Part shown: in pieces, positions 10,504 to 20,100 of the stretch
Layout: each line of letters begins with the position of its first letter
Numbering within the stretch: position 1 is the first letter of the stretch
From: Hydractinia symbiolongicarpus
Taxonomy: Eukaryota; Cnidaria; Hydrozoa; Anthoathecata; Hydractiniidae
DNA: 64,000 nucleotides
Assembly: GCF_029227915.1 (NCBI RefSeq)
Contig: NC_079882.1
Span: 30,310,001-30,374,000 of the forward strand
Reading direction: 5' to 3'
Notes under the pieces: generated by a model
Database searches by the model: none
The model's input: the letters and a program-made list of their open reading frames with translations, nothing else
What the model was told of the DNA's origin: nothing
Translations under genes and position numbers: made by a program

Positions 10504-13500
10504 CTAAAGAAAACCTAATTCAGGTATAAAAGTTTTGCATATTCTGCAAGGACAATGGTTTGGAATCCAGTTTCTTATTTTGTTTCTAAACTCAATTAAA
10601 GTACCAGCGTTCCGATACTCGTTAGGCAAAGAGTTCCAAAGCTTTAACCCAACATTAGACAGTGTTTCGATCCCATATCTCACTGAAAATATTTTGTTAC
10701 TCTTAAGTTTGTCCTTCCTCAAATTATACACTGGTTCAGGAAAAATAAAAATTTCATTCAACATTTCTGGACCTGTTTTTGTTTTAGCTTTATACAGCTC
10801 AGTAACAAGGATGCGTAAGTTCGTTTGGTGAATTGTAACGCTCCCATTTTTTGATAAAAGCTCTTCAAATGAGGATTGATAGTCTTGATAGATAATTCTT
10901 AGTGCTCTTTCATGTATATGGTTTATCCTATTGTTTAATTTACGACTGTGAAACATCCATACTAATGGACAGTACGAAAAATGACTAGTGACAAAAGCAT
11001 TAATAATCAGCTTTCGCTGGTCTAATGTCATGAAGGAAGATAACCTTGCAAGCGCACTAACTTTCTGGCCTGCCTTGTTACAGAGCTGATTAACATGTTC
11101 CTCGAAAGAAAGTTTGTGGTCTATGGTTATACCAAGCAGTTTCTCAGTTTGAGAATTGTTTAGAAGTTCATCACAAACTTTTAATCGTACATCAGTTTTG
11201 TTAGTAAAAAAATGTGATTTTTCTGGGTTGGCTTTCATACCGTTATTTTGAAACCAAGTAAATATTATAATTGCTGCATATTCAATCTTTTCAATAACTT
11301 CGTTGATATTCTTTCCTATTGAAAATGGGGTTGTATCATCAGCATAGTTGACAATGTCCATATATGGGACAAAAAGGAAAAGGTCGCATAAAAATATATT
11401 GAAAAGCAAAGGACCCAAAATTGATCCTTGCGGTACGCCGTATTTTATTTTTTTCCATGTACTATAATTGTTATTTATACGCACTCGCTGTTTCCTGTCA
11501 ATTAGGTACGATTTTATAAACAGCAAAGAGTTCATATCAAAGCCATATGCATGAAGTTTTGCTAGTAATAGCTCGTGTGGTATGCAGTCAAATGCCTTAG
11601 ACAAATCAGTTAAAAGCGCTCCAAATGTGCCACCTTTGTCAAGACTGTTTTTCCATTTTTCAATCATACTTATGAGGCATTGTTGTGAACTGTGCCCCTT
11701 GCGAAAACCAAATTGAAGTTTCGAAAATAATGGCTCGAAGAAGGTGTATATTTGGTCATACATGCATCTTTCATAGATTTTTGAGATGTTCGATAGGACG
11801 CTTACAGGTCTATAGTTCGCCTTTTCAGTGCGCAGTCCTTTTTTGTGTGTAGGAGTAATATCTGCGTTTTTCAAAGATGTTGGAAATTCAGAACTTTTTA
11901 ACGATTGATTAAAATTTTCAGTAATGAATTGGCTAAAAATATCACTGTTTTCTTTGATGATGTTAGTAGGAATATCATCTTTTTGCTGCGCCTTTTTTGG
12001 ATCAAGTTTTCGAATGTATTTTTCAACATCTTCAAATGCAGTTTGTTTAAAAGAAAATTTTGTGTTGCTTTTTGCGCTTTTTCTTATCTTTTCTACACTA
12101 GGATGAGATTTATATTTATATATTATCGAATTTATTTGATCTTTGGGTCTGTTTTCATTACTTGAAGGTTGTATATTTGATGACTTTATGCCTAAATTTT
12201 CAACAACACTGCCAAAATAATTGTTGAATATTTCAGTAATATCTTTATCATGAGATATTGTAGTCCCATTTTCAACTAAGGTAATATTTTCACTTGTAAC
12301 TGTCTTGTTAGAGAAACATGGTTTTACTGTTTTCCAGAATAACCTATTGTCAGTTATATTTTTAACATTAAGGTTGTTGAAGAATTTGTATTTACTTTTT
12401 CTTATTAGTGAAACACAAAAATTCCTTTGTTTATTGTATGCTAATTTACTCTCTGGAGTTTTATCCTTCCTATGCTTATTTAAAAGTTTTGATCTCTTCA
12501 TAATTGCCTTGTTTATTTCTTTACTCATAAAAGCTGCCTGATTATGACGTACATACCTTTTCTTTCGAGGAGCATGATTATCTAAGATGCTTAAAACACT
12601 GTTTTTGAAATTTTCAAACATTTTAAAATCATCGAGATTTTTGTCATCATTTAGAGCACCCATTATATCATGGCGGAAATTTACATTATTGAAATTCCGA
12701 TATGCTCTATAATTTATAATTTTTGGTTTTCGTTTAGCAAAGTTGGCTTTTAAAACAGTCATTGTCAATTTATGAAAATCAGACAAGCCTGTTTCAATAG
12801 CCCTGGAGTGACAAAAAGATCCTGGGTGGTTTGTTAAGATGAGATCTATGTTTGTAGGGTTATCTATGCTTTTGAAGCATGTAGGCTCTTTTATTAAAGA
12901 GTTAAGTTTATATGTTGTTAAAAATTCATTTACATGTAGATTGCTAATTTCAGCGTTAAAATCACCCAGTATTACATAGTTCTCATATTTGCAGGAAAAC
13001 GAATCAATGTTTTTACTTATGTGGTTTAAGTTTTGAGCAATAAGATTAGTTTTTGGGTTATATAAACACACAACTAACCATTTTTTGCTTCTTAAATTTA
13101 GTTCAATATAAAAAGTTTCAAGCTCACTACTTTCACATTTGGGTTTTAAAAGTTTTGAGGGAATATCATTTCGTACATAGAGAATCATTCCTCCCCCATT
13201 GCCATTTCTGTCGAAACGGTATGCATTATAGCCTTGAATCAAAAACTGATTAGTAGGAAATGATTCATTTAATTTTGTCTCTGAAATTAAAAAGAGATCA
13301 AGGTTTCTATTAACTTGATCAATAAGAGGCTCAAACTTATTTCGTAGTGAATTGATATTAACATGCCCAAAAATTAGTCTATTTATGTTTTGTGATCTCA
13401 AATTGTCAAGAAACTTTTTTGCATTCTCGTAATTGTTTTTACCCAAGATATTTTCCACACTGCAGTTTACTGGTAGTTCAACATTGTCTTTTGCAGAATA

Positions 13501-13509
13501 TTCCTGACA
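10504..13509 (-). CDS. LINE ORF2: APE endonuclease and reverse transcriptase
   Basis: Makes the element-encoded polymerase: it nicks the target DNA and copies the LINE RNA at the nick. The open frame is 1,001 codons after the ORF1 stop. Residues below count from the GTG at 13458 (984 aa). Endonuclease about 28-235: NINSLRNK 34-41, SETKL with catalytic Glu60, GDFN 165-168, NIDLILTN 203-210, SDFH 226-229. Reverse transcriptase about 520-800: NYRPVS 548-553, TDLSKAFD 617-624, GVPQGSILGP 674-683, YADD 705-708, LLGITID 774-780. A thumb-like region follows, ending with CPCRIC 969-974. No RNase H is seen and the domains look intact. No in-frame ATG occurs before Met91 (13188-13186), inside the endonuclease, so the start is unknown. 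The frame joins ORF1 through a single UGA, which suggests readthrough or reinitiation. Confidence 0.93.
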   Translation of the reverse strand, partial: CQEYSAKDNVELPVNCSVENILGKNNYENAKKFLDNLRSQNINRLIFGHVNINSLRNKFEPLIDQVNRNLDLFLISETKLNESFPTNQFLIQGYNAYRFDRNGNGGGMILYVRNDIPSKLLKPKCESSELETFYIELNLRSKKWLVVCLYNPKTNLIAQNLNHISKNIDSFSCKYENYVILGDFNAEISNLHVNEFLTTYKLNSLIKEPTCFKSIDNPTNIDLILTNHPGSFCHSRAIETGLSDFHKLTMTVLKANFAKRKPKIINYRAYRNFNNVNFRHDIMGALNDDKNLDDFKMFENFKNSVLSILDNHAPRKKRYVRHNQAAFMSKEINKAIMKRSKLLNKHRKDKTPESKLAYNKQRNFCVSLIRKSKYKFFNNLNVKNITDNRLFWKTVKPCFSNKTVTSENITLVENGTTISHDKDITEIFNNYFGSVVENLGIKSSNIQPSSNENRPKDQINSIIYKYKSHPSVEKIRKSAKSNTKFSFKQTAFEDVEKYIRKLDPKKAQQKDDIPTNIIKENSDIFSQFITENFNQSLKSSEFPTSLKNADITPTHKKGLRTEKANYRPVSVLSNISKIYERCMYDQIYTFFEPLFSKLQFGFRKGHSSQQCLISMIEKWKNSLDKGGTFGALLTDLSKAFDCIPHELLLAKLHAYGFDMNSLLFIKSYLIDRKQRVRINNNYSTWKKIKYGVPQGSILGPLLFNIFLCDLFLFVPYMDIVNYADDTTPFSIGKNINEVIEKIEYAAIIIFTWFQNNGMKANPEKSHFFTNKTDVRLKVCDELLNNSQTEKLLGITIDHKLSFEEHVNQLCNKAGQKVSALARLSSFMTLDQRKLIINAFVTSHFSYCPLVWMFHSRKLNNRINHIHERALRIIYQDYQSSFEELLSKNGSVTIHQTNLRILVTELYKAKTKTGPEMLNEIFIFPEPVYNLRKDKLKSNKIFSVRYGIETLSNVGLKLWNSLPNEYRNAGTLIEFRNKIRNWIPNHCPCRICKTFIPELGFL

Positions 13510-14883
13510 TCAATCTCGAGATTTCATTTTTCTAATAAAATTTACAGCTAATTTCCCTGCCCCCAACCCATTCAAATGTAACCCTTTTTTCCCAAGACAT
13601 TCAGATGAAATATTGTCATTATCAATAACATTCAGAGACAGTTCTTTTAAATGCCTATTCAAATGGCTTACCGTTACTGCGGCTTTTGCATTATCAGTTC
13701 TTTTAATCACGGACGAAAAAATCACTTTACATCTAGGAAGTTTGGTGTTAATAAAAGTCTTCAAACTCAATAGTTTGTCCAAAATCAGTCGCGAGGTTTC
13801 ATTAATAGTATTGTTGGTTCCAACATGTAGAATTATTTTGTCCGGTTTCTTTTGTAACAGAGGCTTTACATAATGAAACATGTCTTCTACCCTCGCTCCA
13901 GGGAATGAACGAACTTTAACGTTACGACGTGCTGACATTCTTTGTTCATCAAGTCCGTACAACATTGAATCACCGACAACGAGTGTTGTACCGGGTTTCC
14001 ATGAAATTACCGATTCATCTTCTTTACTTTCGTCTTCGTTATTTACAACATAACTATTCTCTTTATTTACAACAAAACTATCTTCTAAAACAACATTATT
14101 TTTCTCAGTTGTTGTGATACTTTTCACGTTTACGTTTGAATAATAATTACTATGACATTTCTTTCTGTAATTTGCTAATTGCTGTTCACATGTTTGTATA
14201 GTTAAATCGACTTGTTCCGTTCCTGTGGGAATACTTCTCTTTAAATTAATTGCCGAATCATTTACAACAACATTAGCAGATTTATCCGATTCCAATGTAG
14301 AATTTTTTCCTTGATAATTCAAAATGGTGGACTTTTTCTCGAGAAGTAACAACAAACTGTCAATAACTTTTTGTTTATTGTCAAGCTCTTTACGTAAAAA
14401 TATTACCTCATCATGTAGGTAGTCCTCTGGCAGAAGTGCGTTTTTGCCAATGCCCTTACTAAATTTAAAACGTCCTGGAGATGGTGTACATGGGAAAAAC
14501 GTATCCACTATAGATTTATTTTTCATTTTTGTGAGCGTCTCATCCAACATCATGTCAAAATTACCAAACTCATCGAGAGTAGTATTTTGTTCTTTCGTAC
14601 CTGTAACAATTTCGTTTCCAGTGTTTGGCGATGTCACAGATAATTCCATATACGTACTAGTATCAGTATAAAAATACGAAGCATCTGCGTCAAGTCCCTT
14701 CTTATAAATCATTTTGCACTTCTCTAGGTTTTCCAAAGCATCTTTTATCCTACTTTCAGAAACAGAGCACGTACCTTTACTAATAAACTTAAGTATATTA
14801 TGTAGTGTTACTTTTTTCTTCTTTGCCGTTCGTATAACATTTATAGATTCTAGAATGCGTTTTCTATCTCCCCTTGTGAAAGA
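13510..14883 (-). CDS. LINE ORF1: winged-helix-like, coiled coil, SGNH/GDSL esterase
   Basis: Probably the RNA-binding or chaperone-like partner of ORF2, as for other esterase-type LINE ORF1 proteins. The open frame has 457 codons plus UGA, counted from 14883. Residues 8-73 are basic and helical and end in IYKKGLDADASYFYT, resembling the SAMD1-like winged helix (inference). Residues 154-187 form a leucine- and charge-rich coiled coil. Residues 212-298 are Asn/Ser/Glu-rich and low in complexity. Residues 299-457 are an SGNH hydrolase: GDSM with Ser306, PGA near 328, GTNN 355-358, GLHLN with His436. The Asp usually three residues before that His is Lys here. The first in-frame ATG is at 14712-14710 and would cut away the winged helix. 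The ATG at 14900-14898 has a strong Kozak context but is out of frame by one base. An intron or a 1-nt deletion could explain this. Confidence 0.88.
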   Translation of the reverse strand, partial: SFTRGDRKRILESINVIRTAKKKKVTLHNILKFISKGTCSVSESRIKDALENLEKCKMIYKKGLDADASYFYTDTSTYMELSVTSPNTGNEIVTGTKEQNTTLDEFGNFDMMLDETLTKMKNKSIVDTFFPCTPSPGRFKFSKGIGKNALLPEDYLHDEVIFLRKELDNKQKVIDSLLLLLEKKSTILNYQGKNSTLESDKSANVVVNDSAINLKRSIPTGTEQVDLTIQTCEQQLANYRKKCHSNYYSNVNVKSITTTEKNNVVLEDSFVVNKENSYVVNNEDESKEDESVISWKPGTTLVVGDSMLYGLDEQRMSARRNVKVRSFPGARVEDMFHYVKPLLQKKPDKIILHVGTNNTINETSRLILDKLLSLKTFINTKLPRCKVIFSSVIKRTDNAKAAVTVSHLNRHLKELSLNVIDNDNISSECLGKKGLHLNGLGAGKLAVNFIRKMKSRD

Positions 14884-14927
14884 TCACGTCCTGCCGCCAT
14901 CTTCAACGCACCCGTGTGAGCGTGTGA
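14884..14927 (-). other. LINE 5' leader
   Basis: Only 27 nt precede the first ATG (14900-14898). Its context has A at -3 and G at +4, which is favourable. From this ATG the frame runs 16 codons to a TAG at 14852-14850. The ORF1 frame itself is closed by a TGA at 14886-14884. Such a short leader leaves room only for a compact internal promoter. Confidence 0.6.
14893..14903 (-). promoter_or_regulatory. YY1-like motif at LINE 5' end
   Basis: The LINE strand reads AAGATGGCGGC at nucleotides 25-35 of the element. This matches the core of the YY1 binding site (AAGATGGCGGC class), which in mammalian L1 sits at nearly the same distance from the 5' end and sets the transcription start. The motif also holds the ATG at 14900-14898. 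Function in this organism is inferred. Confidence 0.55.
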
Positions 14928-14933
14928 GTACTG
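14928..14933 (+). repeat. Target-site duplication, 5' side of LINE
   Basis: Second copy of GTACTG, followed directly by TAATCGTTGAGTTC, which continues the interrupted monomer in the correct phase. Confidence 0.85.
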
Positions 14934-17142
14934 TAATCGTTGAGTTCAATCAATCATGAAAAATTAGGAAGAATGTTACTTCTTGGAGTCCAATTGGCTC
15001 ATTTATCACATTTATAAGTTCAAAGTCCAAAATCAGTTCAATTAAGTCCCACAGTTAATCGTTTCACTGTTAAAAGCGATGCAACCTGGTAATATCAGAA
15101 ACATATCGCTAAATAAGAAGAATATTTGACGCAACCGTTGTAACTCAAACGGACTGATACCCTTAGAAAGTCAATGAAATGTAGTTTTTGAGACTGTCTT
15201 TTTTTCTTCAGCGCGAGCTAACGGCTAAAATTGGTCCCACAGTAAAAAATGACTTATTTATCTACATTTTTTAATAAAGCGCTATCACAGCGCCCAGTGT
15301 AATCGTTGAGTTCAAGCAATCATGTCAAATTAAGAAGAATGTTATTTCTTGGAGTCCAATTGTCTCATTTATCACATTTATAAGTTCAAAGTCCAAAATC
15401 AGTGCAATGAAGTCCCACAGTCAATTGTTTCACTGTTAAAAGCTATGCAACCTGGTAATGTCTGAAACATATCGCTAAATACATGTTGGTACGGATATGT
15501 GACGCAACCGTTGTGACTCAAACGGACTGATACCGCTAGAAACTCAATGAAATGTAGGTTTTAAAACTGTCTCTATATCTTCAGCGAGTGCTAACAGCTA
15601 GGATTGGTCCCACTGTAAATAATGACTTAATTATCTACATTTTCAAATGAGGCGCTACCACAGCGCCCAGTGTAATCGTTCAGTTCCAGTAATCATGCCA
15701 AATTAAGAAGAATGTTTTTTCTTGGAGTCCAATTGTCTCATTTATCATATTTATAAGGTCAAAATCCAAAATCATTTCAATTAAGTCCCACAGTCAATCG
15801 TTTCACTGTTAAAAGCGATGCAACCTGGTAATATCAGAAACATAACGCTAAATACATGTTGGTACGAATATGTGACGCAGCCGTTGTAACTTAAACGCAC
15901 TGATACCGTTAGAAAGTCAATGAGATAAAGTTTTTGAAACTGTCTCCATTTCCTCAGCGCGCGCTACCGGCTAAGATTGGTCCCACAGTACAAAAAGACT
16001 TTATCTAAACTTCTAAATGAAGCGCTACCGCAGCACCCAGTGTAACCGCTGAATTCCAGCAATCATGTCAAAATAAGAACAATGTTATTTCTTGGGGTCC
16101 AATTGGCTAATTTATCACATTTATAATGTCAAAGTCAAAAATCAGTTCAATTAAATCCCATAGTCAATCGTTTCACTGTTAAAAGCGATGCAACCTTGTA
16201 ATATCAGAAACATATCGCTAAATACATGTTGGTACGAATATGTTGCGCAACTGTTGTAACTCAAACGCACTGATACCGCTAGAAAGTCAATGAAATGTAG
16301 TTTTTGAAACTGTCTCTAATTTCTTCAGGGCGCGCTAACGGCAAGGATTGCTCCAACAGTAAAAAATGACTTATTTATCTAATTGTTTAAATGAAGCGCT
16401 ACCACAGCGTCCAGTGTAATCGCTGAGTTCCAGCAACCATGTCAGATTAAGAAGAATGCTATTTCCTGGAGTCCAATTTTCTCATTTATCACATTTGTAA
16501 AGTCACAGTCAAAAATCAGTTCAATTAAGTCCCACAGTCAATTGTTTCACTGTTAAAAGCCATGCAACCTGGTAATATGTGAAACATATCGCTAAACAAA
16601 TGTTGGTACGAATATGTGACGCAACCGTTGTAACTCAAACGCACTGATACCGCTAGAAAGTCAATGAAATGTAGTTTTTGAAACTGTCCCTAATATCTTA
16701 AGGGCGCGCTAACGGCAAGGATTGCTCCCACAGTACAAAAAGACTTATTTATCTAAACTTTTAAATGAAGCTCTACCGCAGCGCCCAGTGTAACTGCTGA
16801 ATTTCAGCAATCATGACAAATTAAGAAGAATGTTATTTTTAGGAGTCCAATTGTCTCATTTATCACATTTATAAGTTTAAATTCCAAAATCAGTGCAGTG
16901 AAGTCCCACAGTCAATTGTTTCACTGTTAAAAGCCATGCAACCTGGTAATATCTGAAACATATCGCTAAATACATGTTGGTACGAATATGTGACGCAACC
17001 GTTGTGACTCAAACGGACTGATACCGCTAGAAACTCAATGAAATGTAGGTTTTAAAACTGTCTCTATATCTTCAGCGATTGCTAACAGCTAGGATTGGTC
17101 CCACTTTAAATAATGACTTAATTATCAACATTTTTAAATGAG

Positions 17143-20100
17143 GCGCTACCACAGCGCCCAGGGTTATCGTTTAGTTCCAGTAATCTTGTCAAATTAAGAA
17201 GAATGTTTTTTCTTGGAGTCCAATTGTCTCATTTATCATATTTATAAGGTCAGAATCAAAAATCAGTTCAATTAAGTCCCACAGTCAATTGTCTCCCTGT
17301 TAAAAGCCATGCAACCTGGCAATATCTGAAACATATCGCTAAATACATGTTGGTACGAATATGTGACGCAACCGTTGTGACTCAAACAGACTGATACCGT
17401 TAGAAACCCAATGAAATATAGTTTTTGAAACTGTCGCTATTTCTTCAGCGCGCGCTAACGGCTAGGATTGGTCCCACAGTATAAAATGACATATTTATCT
17501 ACATTTTTAAATAAAGCGCTACCACAGCGCCTAGTGTAATCGTTGAGTTCAATCAATCATGAAAAATTAGGAAGAATGTTACTTCTTGGAGTCCAATTGG
17601 CTCATTTATCACATTTATAAGTTAAAAGTCCAAAATCAGTTCAATTAAGTCCCACAGTTAATCGTTTCACTGTTAAAAGCGATGCAACCTGGTAATATCA
17701 GAAACATATCGCTAAATACATGTTGGTACAAATATGTGACGCAACCGTTGTAACTCAAACGGACTGATACCCTTAGAAAGTCAATGAAATAAAGTTTTTG
17801 AAACTGTCTCCATTCCCTCAGCGTGCGTTAACGGCTAAGATTGGTTCCACAGTTCAAAAGGACTTATCCAAATTTCTAAATGAAGCGCTACCGCAGCGCC
17901 CAGTGTAACCACTGAATTCCAGCAATCATGTCAAATTGAGAAAAATGTTATTTCTTGCAGTCCAATTGGCTCATTTATCACATTTATAATCTCAAAGTCC
18001 AAAATCAGTTCAATTAAGTCCCACAGTCAGTCGTTTCACTGTTAAAAGCGATGCAACCTGGTAATATCAGAAACATAACGCTAATTACATGTTGGTACGA
18101 ATATGTGACGCAGCCGTTGTAACTTAAACGCACTGATACCGTTAGAAAGTCAATGAGATAAAGTTTTTGAAACTGTCTCCACTTCCTCAGCGCGCGCTAC
18201 CGGCTATGATTGGTCCCACAGTACAAAAAGACTTATTTATCTAAACTTCCAATTGAAGCGCTACCGCAGCACCCAGTGTAACCGCTGAATTCCAGCAATC
18301 ATGTTAAAATAAGAACAATGTTATTTCTTGGGGTCCAATTGGCTCATTTATCACATTTATAATGTCAAAGTCAAAAATCAGTTCAATTAAATCCCACAGT
18401 CAATCGTTTCACTGTTAAAAGCGATGCAACCTTGTAATATCAGAAACATATCGCTAAATACATGTTGGTACGAATATGTTGCGCAACTGTTGTAACTCAA
18501 ACGCACTGATACCGCTAGAAAGTCAATGAAATGTAGTTTTTGAAACTGTCTCTAATTTCTCAGGGCGAGCTAACGGCAAGGATTGCTCCAACAGTAAAAA
18601 ATGACTTATTTATCTAAATTTTTAAATGAAGCGCTACCACAGCGCCCAGTGTAATCGCTAAGTTCCAGCAACCATGTCAGATTAAGAAGAATGCTATTTC
18701 TTGGAGTCCAATTATCTCATTTATCACATTTGTAAAATCACAGTCAAAAATCAGTTCAATTAAGTCCCACAGTCAATTGTTTCACTGTTAAAAGCCATGC
18801 AACCTGGCAATATCTGAAACATATCGCTAAATACATGTTGGTACGAATATGTGACGCAACCGTTGTGACTCAAACAGACTGATACCGTTAGAAACCCAAT
18901 GAAATATAGTTTTTGAAACTGTCGCTATTTCTTCAGCGCGCGCTAACGGCTAGGATTGGTCCCACAGTATAAAATGACTTAATTATCTACATTTTTAAAT
19001 GAGGCGCTACCACAGCGCCCAGTGTAATCGTTTAGTTCCAGTAATCTTGTCAAATTAAGAAGAATGTTTTTTCTTGGAGTCCAATTGTCTCATTTATCAT
19101 ATTTATAAGGTCAGAATCAAAAATCAGTTCAATTAAGTCCCTAAGTCAATTGTCTCCCTGTTAAAAGCCATGCAACCTGGCAATATCTGAAACATATCGC
19201 TAAATACATGTTGGTACGAATATGTGACGCAACCGTTGTGACTCAAACAGACTGATACCGTTAGAAACCCAATGAAATATAGTTTTTGAAACTGTCGCTA
19301 TTTCTTCAGCGCGCGCTAACGGCTAGGATTGGTCCCACAGTATAAAATGACATATTTATCTACATTTTTAAATAAAGCGCTACCACAGCGCCTAGTGTAA
19401 TCGTTGAGTTCAATCAATCATGAAAAATTAGGAAGAATGTTACTTCTTGGAGTCCAATTGGCTCATTTATCACATTTATAAGTTCAAAGTCCAAAATCAG
19501 TTCAATTAAGTCCCACAGTTAATCGTTTCACTGTTAAAAGCGATGCAACCTGGTAATATCAGAAACATATCGCTAAATACATGTTGGTACAAATATGTGA
19601 CGCAACCGTTGTAACTCAAACGGACTGATACCCTTAGAAAGTCAATGAAATAAAGTTTTTGAAACTGTCTCCATTCCCACAGCGTGCGCTAACGGCTAAG
19701 ATTGGTTCCACAGTTCAAAAGGACTTATCCAAATTTCTAAATGAAGCGCTACCGCAGCGCCCAGTGTAACCACTGAATTCCAGCAAACATGTCAAATTAA
19801 GAAAAATGTTATTTCTTGCAGTCCAATTGGCTCATTTATCACATTTATAATGTCAAAGTCCAAAATCAGTTCAATTAAGTCCCACAGTCAGTCGTTTCAC
19901 TGTTAAAAGCGATGCAACCTGGTAATATCAGAAACATAACGCTAAATACATGCTGGTACGAATATGTGACGCAGCCGTTGTAACTTAAACGCACTGATAG
20001 CGTTAGAAAGTTAATGAGATAAAGTTTTTGAAACTGTCTCCACTTCCTCAGCGCGCGCTACCGGCTAAGATTGGTCCCACAGTACAAAAAGACTTATTTA

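Larger units (their letters stand above)
10098..14927 (-). mobile_element. Full-length non-LTR retrotransposon (LINE, CR1/L2-like) in satellite
   Basis: A 4,830-bp insertion breaks one satellite monomer. It is flanked by a 6-bp duplication and ends in a 32-nt poly(A) on the minus strand, the marks of target-primed reverse transcription. Order on the minus strand: short 5' leader, ORF1 with coiled coil and SGNH esterase, ORF2 with APE endonuclease and reverse transcriptase, 3' UTR, AATAAA, poly(A). An esterase ORF1, an APE endonuclease and the absence of RNase H fit the CR1/L2 group, although that group usually ends in short microsatellites and not pure poly(A). Long open frames, the clean tail and the intact duplication suggest a recent insertion. 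Start-codon problems are noted under each ORF. Confidence 0.95.

Noticed and set aside
10098-14927. LTR retrotransposon or endogenous retrovirus
   Set aside because: There are no long terminal repeats, protease, integrase or RNase H. The APE endonuclease, poly(A) tail and target-site duplication identify a LINE.
10092-14933. Site-specific LINE targeting the satellite
   Set aside because: Only one insertion in about 159 monomers is seen, so sequence-specific targeting cannot be claimed from this window.
10309-14959. Short plus-strand open frames across the LINE
   Set aside because: They are shadows of ORF1 and ORF2 on the opposite strand.
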